Assembly (NCBI RefSeq): GCF_026810505.1
Contig: NZ_CP101750.1
Span: 6,932,515-6,996,514 of the forward strand
DNA: 64,000 nucleotides
Reading direction: 5' to 3'
Source of the DNA: Streptomyces sp. Je 1-369
GTDB lineage: Bacteria > Actinomycetota > Actinomycetes > Streptomycetales > Streptomycetaceae
Of this stretch, positions 7,928 to 16,847 are shown piece by piece. The translations under genes were made by a program, and so were the position numbers. The notes under the pieces are model-generated. The model was not told the origin of the DNA. It made no database searches and saw nothing but the letters and a program-made list of their open reading frames with translations. Position 1 is the first letter of the stretch, and every line of letters starts with the position of its first letter.

Positions 7928-9139
7928 ATGACCTCATCCCGGCCCGCCCACATCGCCATGTTCTCGATCGCCGCCCACGGGCACGTCAACCCGAGCCTCG
8001 AAGTGATCCGTGAGCTGGTCGCGCGCGGCCACCGCGTCACGTATGCCATTCCGCACGCCTTCGCGGAGAAGGTCGCCGAGACCGGCGCCGAGCCCCGGCC
8101 CTACACCTCGACGCTGCCCTCCCCGGACGCCGACCCCGAGGCATGGGGCACCGAGCTCATCGACAACATCGAACCGTTCCTCGCCGACGCGATCACCGTC
8201 CTGCCCGAGCTGGCCCGCGCCTATGAGGGCGACGAGCCCGACCTCGTCCTGTACGACATCACCTCCTATCCGGCTCGCGTCCTCGCCCGCCGCTGGGGCG
8301 TCCCCGAGATCTCGCTCTCGCCGAACCTCGTCGCCTGGGACGGTTACGAGGAGGAGGTCGCCGAGCCGATGTACGCGGAACTGAAGGAGACCGCGCGGGG
8401 CAAGGCGTACTACGAGCGCTTCCATGCCTGGCTGGCGGAGAACGGCATCGCCCAGGACCCCGACCCCTTCGTCGGACGCCCGCCGCGCTCACTCGTACTG
8501 ATCCCGAAGGCGCTCCAGCCGCACGCCGACCGGGTCGACGAGAGCGTGCACACGTTCGTCGGCGCCTGCCAGGGCGACCGGGCGGCGCAGGGGGAGTGGG
8601 AGCGGCCCGACGGCGCCGAGAAGGTGCTGCTCGTCTCGCTCGGCTCGGCCTTCACCAAGCAGCCCGGCTTCTACCGCGCGTGCGTCGAGGCCTTCGGGGA
8701 CCTGCCCGGGTGGCACGTGGTGCTCCAGGTCGGCCGGCACGTCGACCCGGGCGAGCTCGGTGAGCTGCCCGGGAACGTGGAGGTGCACGCGTGGGTGCCG
8801 CAGCTCGCGATCCTCAAGAAGGCCGACGCTTTCATCACGCACGCCGGGGCGGGCGGCAGCCAGGAAGGCCTCGCCACCGCGACGCCGATGGTGGCCGTGC
8901 CGCAGGCCGTCGACCAGTTCGGCAACGCCGACATGCTCCAGGGGCTCGGCGTCGCCCGGCACCTCCCGATGGAGGAGGCCACCGCCGAGGCGCTGCGCGA
9001 GGCCGTCCTCGCGCTGGTGGAGGACCCCGAGGTGGCCCGTAGGCTCGGGGAGATCCAGGGCGGGATGGCCGCCGAGGGCGGTACGAAGCAGGCGGCGGAC
9101 CTCATCGAGGCGGAACTGCCGAAGAGCCTCCGGTCGTAG
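7928..9139 (+). CDS. mgt: Macrolide-inactivating glycosyltransferase (OleD/OleI/Mgt type)
   Basis: This 403-residue GT1 enzyme should transfer glucose from UDP-glucose to macrolides, inactivating them in the cytoplasm. I recognise very close similarity to OleD of Streptomyces antibioticus and Mgt of S. lividans from memory: for example [20 protein letters not shown] at the N terminus, [20 protein letters not shown], and [17 protein letters not shown]. The catalytic His lies in HGHVNPS (residues 17-23). The C-terminal donor-binding signature reads [20 protein letters not shown] then [13 protein letters not shown] and the terminal DQFGNAD. No macrolide synthase is in the window, so the role is probably self-standing resistance or xenobiotic glycosylation. 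The start has no ribosome site and is likely leaderless. Confidence 0.93.
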   Translation: MTSSRPAHIAMFSIAAHGHVNPSLEVIRELVARGHRVTYAIPHAFAEKVAETGAEPRPYTSTLPSPDADPEAWGTELIDNIEPFLADAITVLPELARAYEGDEPDLVLYDITSYPARVLARRWGVPEISLSPNLVAWDGYEEEVAEPMYAELKETARGKAYYERFHAWLAENGIAQDPDPFVGRPPRSLVLIPKALQPHADRVDESVHTFVGACQGDRAAQGEWERPDGAEKVLLVSLGSAFTKQPGFYRACVEAFGDLPGWHVVLQVGRHVDPGELGELPGNVEVHAWVPQLAILKKADAFITHAGAGGSQEGLATATPMVAVPQAVDQFGNADMLQGLGVARHLPMEEATAEALREAVLALVEDPEVARRLGEIQGGMAAEGGTKQAADLIEAELPKSLRS

Positions 9140-9187
9140 CCGTGAGTTGCCTCTTCGGGCAGTGAAGGGGCTGTCCACGAGGGCATA

Positions 9188-9314
9188 CGTAACGCTCCGT
9201 GACGCGATTGGGTAACAGAGCGGTCATTGGGTAACGCTCAGGTAACGCGCCACCATGCTGGAAGGGCCATTGACTCACCCTGAAAGGTTGACCGTTACCC
9301 CCGGCCAAAGGTTG
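9188..9314. promoter_or_regulatory. Intergenic motif cluster upstream of the CDP-alcohol transferase
   Basis: The 257-base gap after the glycosyltransferase has repeated short motifs. ATTGGGTAAC occurs at 9207-9216 and 9226-9235. GTAACG occurs at 9189-9194, 9231-9236 and 9242-9247. AAAGGTTG occurs at 9283-9290 and 9307-9314. The last is followed by TAC and resembles the AAAGGTTGCAC at the glycosyltransferase promoter (7887-7897). These look like binding sites or promoter elements. Their factor is unknown. Confidence 0.35.
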
Positions 9315-9396
9315 TACACGTCAGATCTTGTCTCTTACCCGAACCACTTCCTAGCGTGAGATGAACTTTCGCCGAACGCCAGGAAGTTGAACCCCC

Positions 9397-10410
9397 ATGC
9401 GTCGAGACATACCGCCCCTCGCCGAGGTGCGCCGCATCACCGAGAAGAAGCGCGACGCGTGGTGGACCGTGATGCTGGTCGATCCGGTCGCCACGCCGCT
9501 CGTGCGGTTCACCGCGATGCGGACGCGCGTCACGCCCAACCAGATCACCTGGGGGGCGTTCATCCTCGGCCTCGGGTCGGCGGCGTGCTTCGCGTTCGGC
9601 GACTGGAAGTGGCTCGCTCTCGGCGCGGTCATCTACCACTTCAGCTTCATCTTCGACTGCATGGACGGCAAGCTCGCCCGGCTCACCGGGCAGGGCTCCG
9701 TCTTCGGCGCCTGGCTGGACTTCGTCTTCGACCGCATCCGCGTGATGGTCTGCGGTGTGGCGCTCATGTGGGGCCAGTACGACCGCACCGGCGACACCTT
9801 CTACATCTGGCTCGCCCTCGCCGTCGTCGCCCTCGACACCCTGCGCTACATCAACTCGCTGGAGATCTTCAAGATCCGGCACACCATGCGCAAGCAGATC
9901 AAGGCGCGCGTGCGGGCCGCGCGGCGCGCGCAGAACGAGGCGGAGCTCGCCTTCATGGAGGACCTGCTGCGGGAGAACCCCTCGGCGGACATCGAGCAGG
10001 ACCTACAGCGGGCCGCGGGCGAGGCGGTGGGCTACGCGCCGCAGCCGTCGGACGGGACCACTGGTGCCGAGGTGGACGCGGACGCGGACGCGGAGGCGAC
10101 GCCGAAGCCCAAGGCCCAGGTGATCGACCTGCACCAGGAGTTCCGGCAGAAGTTCCCCGCCTATCTGCGGGTGCGCTCCTTCCTGTTGCGCCACCGGATT
10201 CGCGCGCACCTGGTGAGCGGAATCGAATTCCAGATGGGCGTCTTCATGATCGGCCCGCTCTTCGACGCGGTGATGCCGGTGACGATCGTCTCCGGCGCGC
10301 TGCTGCTGGTCTTCGAACTCGCCATCATCTACAAGCTGCTCCTGTCGACGCGTGACTTCACGCGGACCATCGACTCGTTCGAGGAGCAGAAAGTCGTCAC
10401 CGCGGCTTAA
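9397..10410 (+). CDS. CDP-alcohol phosphatidyltransferase family protein
   Basis: This 337-residue membrane enzyme carries the complete CDP-alcohol phosphotransferase signature. Asp87, Asp90-Gly91, Ala94-Arg95, Gly104, Asp108 and Asp112 fit D-x2-D-G-x2-A-R-x8-G-x3-D-x3-D within DCMDGKLARLTGQG and GAWLDFVFD. Several hydrophobic helices flank this motif. The family transfers a phospho-alcohol from a CDP-activated donor to an acceptor alcohol, as in phospholipid or polyol-phosphate synthesis. The stretch from residue 170 to 270 contains a charged, low-complexity insert (a DADADAEA run), so the protein is longer than the usual PgsA-type enzyme. No pathway partners adjoin it, so the acceptor is unknown. 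Confidence 0.88.
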   Translation: MRRDIPPLAEVRRITEKKRDAWWTVMLVDPVATPLVRFTAMRTRVTPNQITWGAFILGLGSAACFAFGDWKWLALGAVIYHFSFIFDCMDGKLARLTGQGSVFGAWLDFVFDRIRVMVCGVALMWGQYDRTGDTFYIWLALAVVALDTLRYINSLEIFKIRHTMRKQIKARVRAARRAQNEAELAFMEDLLRENPSADIEQDLQRAAGEAVGYAPQPSDGTTGAEVDADADAEATPKPKAQVIDLHQEFRQKFPAYLRVRSFLLRHRIRAHLVSGIEFQMGVFMIGPLFDAVMPVTIVSGALLLVFELAIIYKLLLSTRDFTRTIDSFEEQKVVTAA

Positions 10411-10439
10411 TTCTCGACAGCGCGACAGCGCGACAACCG

Positions 10440-10476
10440 ACGCCGGGCGGGCTGGACTCTCCAGCCCGCCCGGCGT
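10440..10476 (+). terminator. Strong intrinsic-type hairpin after the CDP-alcohol transferase
   Basis: Sixteen-base perfect arms (10441-10456 and 10460-10475), extended by one outer A-T pair, enclose a CTC loop. The hairpin begins 30 bases after the stop codon. It has no T tract, as is usual in Streptomyces. Confidence 0.8.
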
Positions 10477-10772
10477 TGCTCATGTGGCGCAAAGTGCCTT
10501 CTGTTACCGCGAGTTGGGGGCATTGTGGACCGGGATGTCCGTTCCGCCGCTACAAAGCCGGTTTGTTATTACAGAACCTTGTTGAACAAGTCACAGCTGT
10601 ATGAAGGTATTGATCTGCGCGCGTCAATCGGACAGTGTTTCGTCCCAACACCCGGAGATCTTCCGGGCCGCAAGGGCTGTCGCAACGAACTTGTTGTCAC
10701 GGCAGTGCCTTGGGCGACAGCTGAATAAAACCCCCCACATCCCCCCACACAGCACTGAGGAGACGCCTCTTC
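10477..10772 (+). promoter_or_regulatory. Leader/promoter region of the secreted subtilase
   Basis: This AT-richer stretch precedes the subtilase gene and holds no credible gene. A perfect inverted repeat, CTTGTT (10578-10583) and AACAAG (10585-10590), is the clearest site. A further CTTGTTG occurs at 10690-10696. The ribosome site GAGGAG (10756-10761) lies about 11 bases before the ATG. I could not place the promoter boxes with confidence. Confidence 0.35.
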
Positions 10773-11981
10773 ATGGCAACTCACAAGCGTGCCCGCACGA
10801 TGAAGCTCACCGCCGCGATAGCCACCGCCGCCACCGCGGTCGGTGTCACCGTCTTCGCGACCTCCTTCGCCGGCGCGGCCACCCCCGCCGAGGGCAAGGT
10901 GTACGGCCTCGACGCCAAGGGCGCCGTCGCCGGCAGCTACATCGTGATGCTCGACGAGAAGGCCGACAAGGGCGCCAAGTCCGACCTCGCCGAGGAGTAC
11001 GGCGGCGAGCTGAAGCGCAACTACTCCTCCGCGATCAACGGCTTCTCCGCCAAGGGCCTGACCGAGACCGAGGCCAAGCGCCTCGCCGCCGACCCGACCG
11101 TCGGCAAGGTCGTCCAGTCGAAGAAGTTCACCATCGACGCCACCCAGGACAACCCGCCGTCGTGGGGCCTGGACCGCATCGACCAGGCGGACACCGCCGC
11201 GGACAAGAAGTACACCTACCCCGACGCCGCAGGTGAGGGCGCGACCGCGTACGTCATCGACACCGGCGTCCGCGTCAGCCACAAGGACTTCGGCGGCCGT
11301 GCCACCTCCGGCTTCGACGCCATCGACAACGACGACAACGCCGACGACGGCAACGGCCACGGCACGCACGTCGCCGGCACCATCGCCGGTGACGCCCACG
11401 GCGTCGCCAAGAAGGCGAAGATCGTCGCCGTCCGCGTCCTGGACGACCAGGGCTCCGGCACCACCGAGCAGGTCGTCGCCGGCATCGACTGGGTCACCAA
11501 GAACCACAAGGGGCCCTCGGTCGCCAACATGAGCCTCGGCGGCGGCGCGGATGAAGCGCTCGACGCGGCCGTCCAGAAGGCGATCGACGCCGGTGTCACG
11601 TTCGCGGTAGCCGCCGGCAACGAGTCGACCGACGCCTCGCAGGGCTCCCCGTCCCGCGTGAAGGACGCCATCACAGTGGCCTCCTCCACCAAGGACGACG
11701 AGCAGTCGGACTTCTCCAACTACGGCTCCGTCGTGGACATCTACGCCCCGGGCTCGGACATCACGTCCGCCTGGAACACCGGTGACGACGCCACCAACAC
11801 GATCTCCGGTACGTCCATGGCCACCCCGCACGTCGTCGGCGCCGCCGCCGTCTACGTCGCCGCCCACCCGGACGCCAAGCCCGCGGACGTCGCCAAGGCA
11901 CTGACCGACGGCGCCACCCCGGACAAGATCTCCAACCCGAGCGAGGGCACGCCCAACAAGCTCCTGAAGGTCGTCGAGTAG
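10773..11981 (+). CDS. Secreted subtilisin-like serine protease (S8) with I9 propeptide
   Basis: This 402-residue extracellular protease has a signal peptide (basic start, hydrophobic core TAAIATAATAVGVTVFATSFA, cleavage likely after AGAA). An inhibitor-I9 propeptide follows (YIVMLDEKADKGA to about residue 115). The S8 domain has the full triad: Asp in YVIDTGVRVSHKDFGG, His in GNGHGTHVAGTIAG and Ser in SGTSMATPHVVGA. The oxyanion Asn lies in AAGNESTDASQ. It resembles the proteinase K/aqualysin group of Streptomyces secreted alkaline proteases. A GGAG ribosome site precedes the ATG. An alternative ATG lies ten codons downstream. It should digest extracellular protein for nutrition. Confidence 0.95.
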   Translation: MATHKRARTMKLTAAIATAATAVGVTVFATSFAGAATPAEGKVYGLDAKGAVAGSYIVMLDEKADKGAKSDLAEEYGGELKRNYSSAINGFSAKGLTETEAKRLAADPTVGKVVQSKKFTIDATQDNPPSWGLDRIDQADTAADKKYTYPDAAGEGATAYVIDTGVRVSHKDFGGRATSGFDAIDNDDNADDGNGHGTHVAGTIAGDAHGVAKKAKIVAVRVLDDQGSGTTEQVVAGIDWVTKNHKGPSVANMSLGGGADEALDAAVQKAIDAGVTFAVAAGNESTDASQGSPSRVKDAITVASSTKDDEQSDFSNYGSVVDIYAPGSDITSAWNTGDDATNTISGTSMATPHVVGAAAVYVAAHPDAKPADVAKALTDGATPDKISNPSEGTPNKLLKVVE

Positions 11982-12002
11982 ATCTCGCCGCCCCGCTGAG
12001 CC

Positions 12003-12041
12003 GCGGCCGTCGTGCCCACCCCCACGGGGCACGGCGGCCGC
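12003..12041 (+). terminator. Hairpin terminator after the subtilase gene
   Basis: Fifteen-base arms (12003-12017 and 12027-12041) pair with one mismatch around an ACCCCCACG loop. The hairpin starts about 22 bases after the stop codon. Confidence 0.75.
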
Positions 12042-12073
12042 TTCACCGTGCACGTTCGGCATATCGTGTGCGC

Positions 12074-12625
12074 ATGGCGACCAGGACCTACGCGGCGCTG
12101 CTGCGCGGCATCAACGTGAGCGGCCACAAGAAGGTGCCGATGGCCGAACTCCGCACGCTCCTCGCAGGGCTCGGACACGGCGGCGTACGGACACACCTGC
12201 AGAGCGGCAACGCGGTCTTCACGGCGGAACACGGCGACGAGGAGTCACTGGCCGCCGCCCTGCGCGCCGCGATCGAGGAGCACTTCGGCTTCGCCGTCGA
12301 CGTCCTCGTCCGCGACCACGCCTACCTGAAGGCGGTGGTGGACGCCTGTCCGTTCCCCGCGGCCGACCTCGAAGCGAAGCAGCTGCACGTCACGTACTTC
12401 TCCGGCCCGGTGGACCCGGACCGTTTCGCTTCCCTCGATCAACCGGCGTACCTGCCGGAGGAGTTCAGGCTCGGCGACCGCGCCCTTTATCTCTACGCCC
12501 CCGACGGCCTCGGCCGCTCCAAGCTCGGAGAGGTGCTTTCGCGGCCCCGCCTGACCAAGGGCCTCATCGCCACCTCCCGCAACTGGAACACGGTCACCCG
12601 CCTGGAGGAGATGACCCGTGCCTGA
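12074..12625 (+). CDS. DUF1697 family protein
   Basis: This 183-residue protein matches the DUF1697 family, whose hallmark N terminus is a variant of YAALLRGINVSGHKKVPMAEL. The family's LQSGNAVF follows near residue 41 and SRNWNTVTRLEEM near the C terminus, both present here. The biochemical function is unknown. The ATG at 12074 is preferred to the in-frame GTG at 12068 because it fits the family N terminus. The stop overlaps the next gene by eight bases, so the two are co-translated. Confidence 0.85.
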   Translation: MATRTYAALLRGINVSGHKKVPMAELRTLLAGLGHGGVRTHLQSGNAVFTAEHGDEESLAAALRAAIEEHFGFAVDVLVRDHAYLKAVVDACPFPAADLEAKQLHVTYFSGPVDPDRFASLDQPAYLPEEFRLGDRALYLYAPDGLGRSKLGEVLSRPRLTKGLIATSRNWNTVTRLEEMTRA

Positions 12626-12995
12626 CTCCGTGTCCGGCCGCACCCCCGCCGTCGAGGCCGCCATCGAGGGCGAACTGCGGCTCCTCGACCCCGATGTGCG
12701 CGTCTCGCCCGAGCTCTTCGGGGCGCTGCTGCACCCGGAGTTCACCGAGTTCGGCGCCTCGGGCACGCGCTGGGACCGTACGTCGATCGTCCGGGTCCTC
12801 ACGGTGGCCAAGGATCCCGGCGCCGCAGCCGTCACGACCTCCCGCATGCGGGGCGTCCAGCTCGCCGACGACCTCGTGCACCTGACCTTCGACACGAACA
12901 GCGGCGGCCGCCGGGCCCACCGCAGCTCCCTGTGGCGGCGCACGGACAGCGGCTGGCAGCTCTGGTTCCACCAGGCCACCCCGTTCAGCGACTGA
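12618..12995 (+). CDS. NTF2-like/DUF4440 domain protein
   Basis: This 125-residue protein has the NTF2/SnoaL-like pattern of DUF4440. There is an N-terminal helix (AIEGELRLLDPDVR), then LLHPEFTEFGASGTRWDR, and the sheet ending WRRTDSGWQLWFHQATPF. Such folds are small enzymes or binding proteins with a conical cavity, and this one's ligand is unknown. It starts at GTG with GGAGGAG 8-14 bases upstream and overlaps the preceding DUF1697 gene, forming a two-gene unit. Confidence 0.8.
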   Translation: MPDSVSGRTPAVEAAIEGELRLLDPDVRVSPELFGALLHPEFTEFGASGTRWDRTSIVRVLTVAKDPGAAAVTTSRMRGVQLADDLVHLTFDTNSGGRRAHRSSLWRRTDSGWQLWFHQATPFSD

Positions 12996-13061
12996 ATGGC
13001 CCGCCCGGGCGGCACGCGAATGGCCCACGAGCGGGGGCCACTGGCTGGATAGTGTCGGGAC

Positions 13062-13682
13062 ATGACGAAGCCCCACGCCCCGAACCGCGTCGACTTCTAC
13101 TTCGACCCTGCCTGCCCGTTCGCCTGGATCACCTCACGCTGGATCCTGGAGGTCGAACGCCACCGCGACCTCGACGTCCGCTTCCACGTGATGAGCCTCT
13201 ACTTCCACAACGAGGGCAACGAACTCCCCGACTGGTACCGCGACCTGGTCGACCGCTCCCTCACCCTCACCCGGATCGCCGCGGCCGCCGCCGAACAGCA
13301 CGGCGAGGAGGTCCTCCGCGACCTCTACACCGCCTTCGGCACCCGGGTCCACCAGGAGAAGAACGAGGACTTCGACGAGGTCGCCGGGCAGGCCCTCGCC
13401 GAGCTTGGGCTCCCGGCCGCCCTCGCGGACGCGGCGCGCGACGCCTCGTACGACGCGGTGCTGCGCCGCAGCCACGACGCCGGCAAGGACCCGGAGGCCG
13501 ACGGCTACGTCGGTACGCCGACGATCCACGTCGACGGCACGGTCTGGTTCGGGCCCGTGCTGCGCGCGATTCCGCGCGGTGAGGAGGCCGCGCGGCTCTT
13601 CGACAGCTTCCGCGTCCTCGCGGGCCACCCGGACCTGTTCGAACTGAAGCGCACCCGCACCGGGGGCCTCGACTTCTCCTGA
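13062..13682 (+). CDS. DsbA-family protein, Rv2466c (mycothiol-dependent nitroreductase)-like
   Basis: This 206-residue thioredoxin-fold protein follows the layout of mycothiol-dependent Rv2466c-type reductases: [18 protein letters not shown] at the N terminus, a helical insertion, then the cis-Pro loop [10 protein letters not shown] and [15 protein letters not shown] near the C terminus. The active-site motif is C18-P-F-A21. Rv2466c is recalled as having a second cysteine in this motif, so this protein is a one-cysteine version and would need an external thiol such as mycothiol to resolve the disulfide. It stands alone between a small operon and a convergent acetyltransferase. The substrate is not predictable. 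Confidence 0.82.
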   Translation: MTKPHAPNRVDFYFDPACPFAWITSRWILEVERHRDLDVRFHVMSLYFHNEGNELPDWYRDLVDRSLTLTRIAAAAAEQHGEEVLRDLYTAFGTRVHQEKNEDFDEVAGQALAELGLPAALADAARDASYDAVLRRSHDAGKDPEADGYVGTPTIHVDGTVWFGPVLRAIPRGEEAARLFDSFRVLAGHPDLFELKRTRTGGLDFS

Positions 13683-13697
13683 GGGTCGTCGGAAGCC

Positions 13698-14207
13698 TCA
13701 GCCGCGCCGGGAGACGAGGTGCAGGGTGACCCGGCCGTCCTCCTCGGGGATCTCGCGGGCCTGTACGTAGCCGAGGCGGGCGAGGACGGAGAGGGAGGGG
13801 GCGTTTCCGGCGTCGACCGTCGCGTGGACCTCGGCCAGGCCCAGCGTCTCGTGCCCGTACGAGGTGAGGAGCCGGGCCAGTTCCGTGCCGAGTCCGTCGC
13901 CCCAGGCGTCCCTGGCCAGGCCGTAGACGATCTCGGTGCCGTCGAGCCAGGTCTCCGGCGACGGCTTGACCTCGGCGTGGCCGACGTAACGCCCTTCGTA
14001 CCGGACCGCCCAGACGGGGAAACGGTCCTCCGCGTAGATGAGGGTCAGGATCCGGCCGAACAGGGCGTGGTCCTCCGCCGCGCTCTGCACACCGTCCCCG
14101 AACCAGCGCCCCACGGCCTCGTCCTGAAAGAGCGCGACGAAGTCCGCCTCGTCGGTGGCGACGTAGGGGGAGAGGGAGAGCCGTTCGGAGCGCAGTTCGG
14201 GCGTCAT
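13698..14207 (-). CDS. GNAT-family N-acetyltransferase
   Basis: This 169-residue protein of the RimJ/RimL type begins MTPELRSERLSLSPYVATDE. The acetyl-CoA binding region reads YGLARDAWGDGLGTELARLL and is followed by AEVHATVDAGNAPSLSVLARLGY. These are the usual motif A and B features. The start at 14207 fits the family. A longer frame upstream is low-complexity. The substrate is unknown. The gene is convergent with the DsbA-like gene, 15 bases away. Confidence 0.85.
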   Translation of the reverse strand: MTPELRSERLSLSPYVATDEADFVALFQDEAVGRWFGDGVQSAAEDHALFGRILTLIYAEDRFPVWAVRYEGRYVGHAEVKPSPETWLDGTEIVYGLARDAWGDGLGTELARLLTSYGHETLGLAEVHATVDAGNAPSLSVLARLGYVQAREIPEEDGRVTLHLVSRRG

Positions 14208-14295
14208 CCGCGTGAGGTTATGGGCGCCGGTCCGACGCGGCAAGCGAATTCGGGCCCGGCCCGCCACCAGCCGCCCGCGGCGGCCCGGTGGGGCC

Positions 14296-15153
14296 TCAGC
14301 CCGCCACCCGTGGCAGTCCGATCGGGTTCGGGAACGGCAGGACGTCCGAGTCCAGGATGCGGCGGGATGCCGGTTCCAGTGCGGCGAGGAGTGCGTCCGC
14401 CTCGCCCCTCGCCAGGGGGCGGAGCAGACGGGACGCGAGGCGGTCCGTGTCCTCCTCTATCAACTCCCGTTTCGTCACCCCGTGTTCGGTGGCGCGGCCG
14501 GTCGTGTCGAGCAGGCCCAGAACTCGCATCCGGTCCACCGAGACCGCCCACTCCTCCTCCGTCCAGCCCCGGTCCTGCCGGATGCCGGCCGTCTCCACCC
14601 GGTCCGTCGCCGCCGCGAGGACCAGGCTCTCGCGGGCGTCGAGGCCGTGGTCGGCGAGGACCGCGACGTGTGCGTCGCCCCGGAACTCGCGTACGCAGGT
14701 GGCCAGTTGCCAGAGTCGCTCGACCGGATCCGAGCGGTGCGCCAGGTCACGGTTGGCGGCGAACAATGGGCGGGCCAGCGACGGCGCGTCCTCCACCATC
14801 GCCATCAGCGGCTCGTTGACCTTGGCGGCCAAGGCCTCGATGGTCGGCACCAGTTGGCGCAGCGCGGCGGCCGTGACGCGGGCGCGCTCCTCGACGACCC
14901 GGTCCGGCGACGCGTACTCCCACGCCGACGGCAGGGCCCGCGCCACCATGTTCGGCGCGAAGACACCGAGTGCCGCCGTGGCCACCCCGGGGCCGACCCG
15001 CCCCATCGGCGCGGTACGGGCCGCGAAGTACCCCATCCAGAAGCCCTTGAGGCCCACGGCCCTGCCGAGGCCGCGGCAGCGTTCCTCGAAGTAGACCACC
15101 GCGTGCAGGGGTTCGGTGCGCAGCCACAGCGTGTGGGATCGGCTCGGGGTCAT
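14296..15153 (-). CDS. SCO6745-family (SalK-like) protein
   Basis: This 285-residue protein resembles the actinobacterial family annotated as SCO6745/SalK-like, recalled from its arrangement: an N-terminal part with HAVVYFEERCRGLGRAVGL and KGFWMGYFAARTAPMG, then FAPNMVARALPSAWEYASPD, and a C-terminal winged-helix-like region beginning WTEEEWAVSVDRMRVLGLLD. Its function is not established. It may be a regulator. It starts 12 bases after the stop of the chelatase gene and so may be the last member of the sulfur operon or simply follow it. Confidence 0.7.
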   Translation of the reverse strand: MTPSRSHTLWLRTEPLHAVVYFEERCRGLGRAVGLKGFWMGYFAARTAPMGRVGPGVATAALGVFAPNMVARALPSAWEYASPDRVVEERARVTAAALRQLVPTIEALAAKVNEPLMAMVEDAPSLARPLFAANRDLAHRSDPVERLWQLATCVREFRGDAHVAVLADHGLDARESLVLAAATDRVETAGIRQDRGWTEEEWAVSVDRMRVLGLLDTTGRATEHGVTKRELIEEDTDRLASRLLRPLARGEADALLAALEPASRRILDSDVLPFPNPIGLPRVAG

Positions 15154-15164
15154 GAACCCACAAG

Positions 15165-15929
15165 CTAGGCCAGAGCGGGAATCCGCGCCAGGGGAGCAAC
15201 AGGGCACGTGCCGGGCGCATACGCCTCGTCGTAGCGCCGCACCAGCAGACGCGCCACTTCCGGAGCCGGACCGAGGACGTCGGCCAGCACGTCGGCGTCG
15301 GCGGCGCCCCGCGCGATCCGGTCCGGCAGGAAGCCGGGCGCCAGGACGTAGGGCGCGACGGCGACCCGCCGCACCCCCGCCACGTCCCGCAGCGCGCGCA
15401 CGGCGTCCTCCGTGCGCGGCAGGGAGGCGGAGGCGAACGCAGGCCGCACGGCGCACCAACCGGTACGCCGCCACTCCCGCGCGATTTCAGCGATCACTGC
15501 GATCGCCTCCGGGTCGGACGACCCCGCCGAGGCCAGCACGACCCCGGTCGAGGACTTGTCGGCGGGGTCGAGCCCCGCCTCGTACAGCCGCCGCTCCAGA
15601 GCCGAGACGAGCAGCGGCGAAGGGCCGAGAACCGCCGCCTGCCGGATGCGCAGCGCGGCGGGCGCCTCCCGCAGCACCGCCGGGATGTCCGTCTTCGCGT
15701 GGAACGCGCGGGTCAGGAGCAGTGGCTGGGCCACCACGTCCCGCACGCCCTCCGCCGCGAGCCGCTCCAGGACGCCGGAGACGGTCGGGGTGTCGAAGTC
15801 GAGAAAGCCTGTTTCCACCCGCAGCCCCGGGCGCAGCGACCGTACCCGGCGCATCAGCGCGCGCACGGTCGCGGCGTGCCGCGGGTCACGGCTGCCGTGG
15901 GCGACGACGAGAAGGACGGGACGGTGCAC
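15165..15929 (-). CDS. Sirohydrochlorin chelatase (CbiX/SirB-like)
   Basis: This 254-residue protein has two CbiX-type halves. The first begins VLLVVAHGSRDPRHAATVRA, the metal-binding His signature. The second includes VVLASAGSSDPEAIAVI and VRRVAVAPYVLAPGFLPDRI. In this operon it most likely inserts iron into sirohydrochlorin to make siroheme for the sulfite reductase encoded upstream. Cobalt insertion for cobalamin is the alternative in the family. It starts with GTG six bases after the permease gene stop and is probably translated from the same transcript. Confidence 0.85.
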   Translation of the reverse strand: MHRPVLLVVAHGSRDPRHAATVRALMRRVRSLRPGLRVETGFLDFDTPTVSGVLERLAAEGVRDVVAQPLLLTRAFHAKTDIPAVLREAPAALRIRQAAVLGPSPLLVSALERRLYEAGLDPADKSSTGVVLASAGSSDPEAIAVIAEIAREWRRTGWCAVRPAFASASLPRTEDAVRALRDVAGVRRVAVAPYVLAPGFLPDRIARGAADADVLADVLGPAPEVARLLVRRYDEAYAPGTCPVAPLARIPALA

Positions 15930-15935
15930 GGTGGT

Positions 15936-16847
15936 TCAGCTCCTCGCGAGAAGGCCGCGGCTGCGCAGGACGCGCCGCTCCAGCGGGCTGAAGATCAGCA
16001 GGTCGATGGCGATGCCGACGACGAGGATGAGGAAGATGGCGAGGAAGACCATGGACATGGAGCTGGCGTTGCGGCCGTTCTCCAGGAGGACGCCGAGGCC
16101 GACGCCGAGGTCGGGCGAGGACGCGATGATCTCGGCGGCCATCAGCGACCGCCAGGAGAACGCCCAGCCCTGCTTGAGGCCCGCGAGATAGCCGGGAAGG
16201 GCCGCGGGGAGCACGATGTGCCAGGTGTGCCGCAGGCCCGTCGCGCCGAGGGTGCGGCCCGCGCGCAGGAACAGCGGCGGCACCTGGTCGACGCCCGACA
16301 CGAGCCCGTTGGCGATGGACGGCACGGCGCCGAGCAGGATCACCGCGTACATCATCGAGTTGTCGAGGCCCAGCCAGATCACCGCCGGCGGCACCCACGC
16401 CACCGAGGGCAGCGACTGCAGGCCGGACAGGATCGGGCCGATCGCCGCCCGGATGAACCGGACCCGCGCCACGATCAGGCCCAGCGGTGTGCCGATGACC
16501 AGGGCGAACAGGAAGCCGAGCAGACCGCGCGAGACGGACGTCCAGATGTAGTCGAGCAGGGTGCCCTGGAGCCACGCCTCGCGCACCTCGTCCCACACCG
16601 CGGACGGCGGGGGCAGCTTGGTGGGGTCGTCGACGATGTCGAAGGAGACGAGCGCCTGCCACACGAGCAGCACCAGCAGCACCGCGGTGAGCGGCGGCAC
16701 CACCTTCTGCACCAGGACCTGGCGCACGGGCGTGCGGGTGGGGCCCGCGTGCGACTCCAGCGCGTCGAGGCCCGCCTCCAGACCGGCGAGGTCCTGGCTG
16801 TCGCCGGACTCCTTGACCGGGCCGGTCGAAGTGTCAGTGCTGGCCAT
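15936..16847 (-). CDS. ABC transporter permease (SsuC/TauC type)
   Basis: This 303-residue inner-membrane permease has about six helices, beginning VVPPLTAVLLVLLVWQALVS. The EAA-loop region reads ATGLRHTWHIVLPAALPGYL then LKQGWAFSWRSLMAAEII, which is characteristic of nitrate/sulfonate/taurine importers. It pairs with the ATPase gene, which it overlaps by 14 bases, and with the binding lipoprotein further upstream. The first 40 residues are a charged cytoplasmic extension. Location downstream of cysN argues for a sulfur compound such as an alkanesulfonate as the cargo. Confidence 0.9.
   Translation of the reverse strand: MASTDTSTGPVKESGDSQDLAGLEAGLDALESHAGPTRTPVRQVLVQKVVPPLTAVLLVLLVWQALVSFDIVDDPTKLPPPSAVWDEVREAWLQGTLLDYIWTSVSRGLLGFLFALVIGTPLGLIVARVRFIRAAIGPILSGLQSLPSVAWVPPAVIWLGLDNSMMYAVILLGAVPSIANGLVSGVDQVPPLFLRAGRTLGATGLRHTWHIVLPAALPGYLAGLKQGWAFSWRSLMAAEIIASSPDLGVGLGVLLENGRNASSMSMVFLAIFLILVVGIAIDLLIFSPLERRVLRSRGLLARS

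Noticed and set aside
15165..15929. Cobalamin-pathway cobaltochelatase
   Set aside because: No other cobalamin genes are present, whereas sulfite reductase in the same operon needs siroheme, so the siroheme assignment is more likely.
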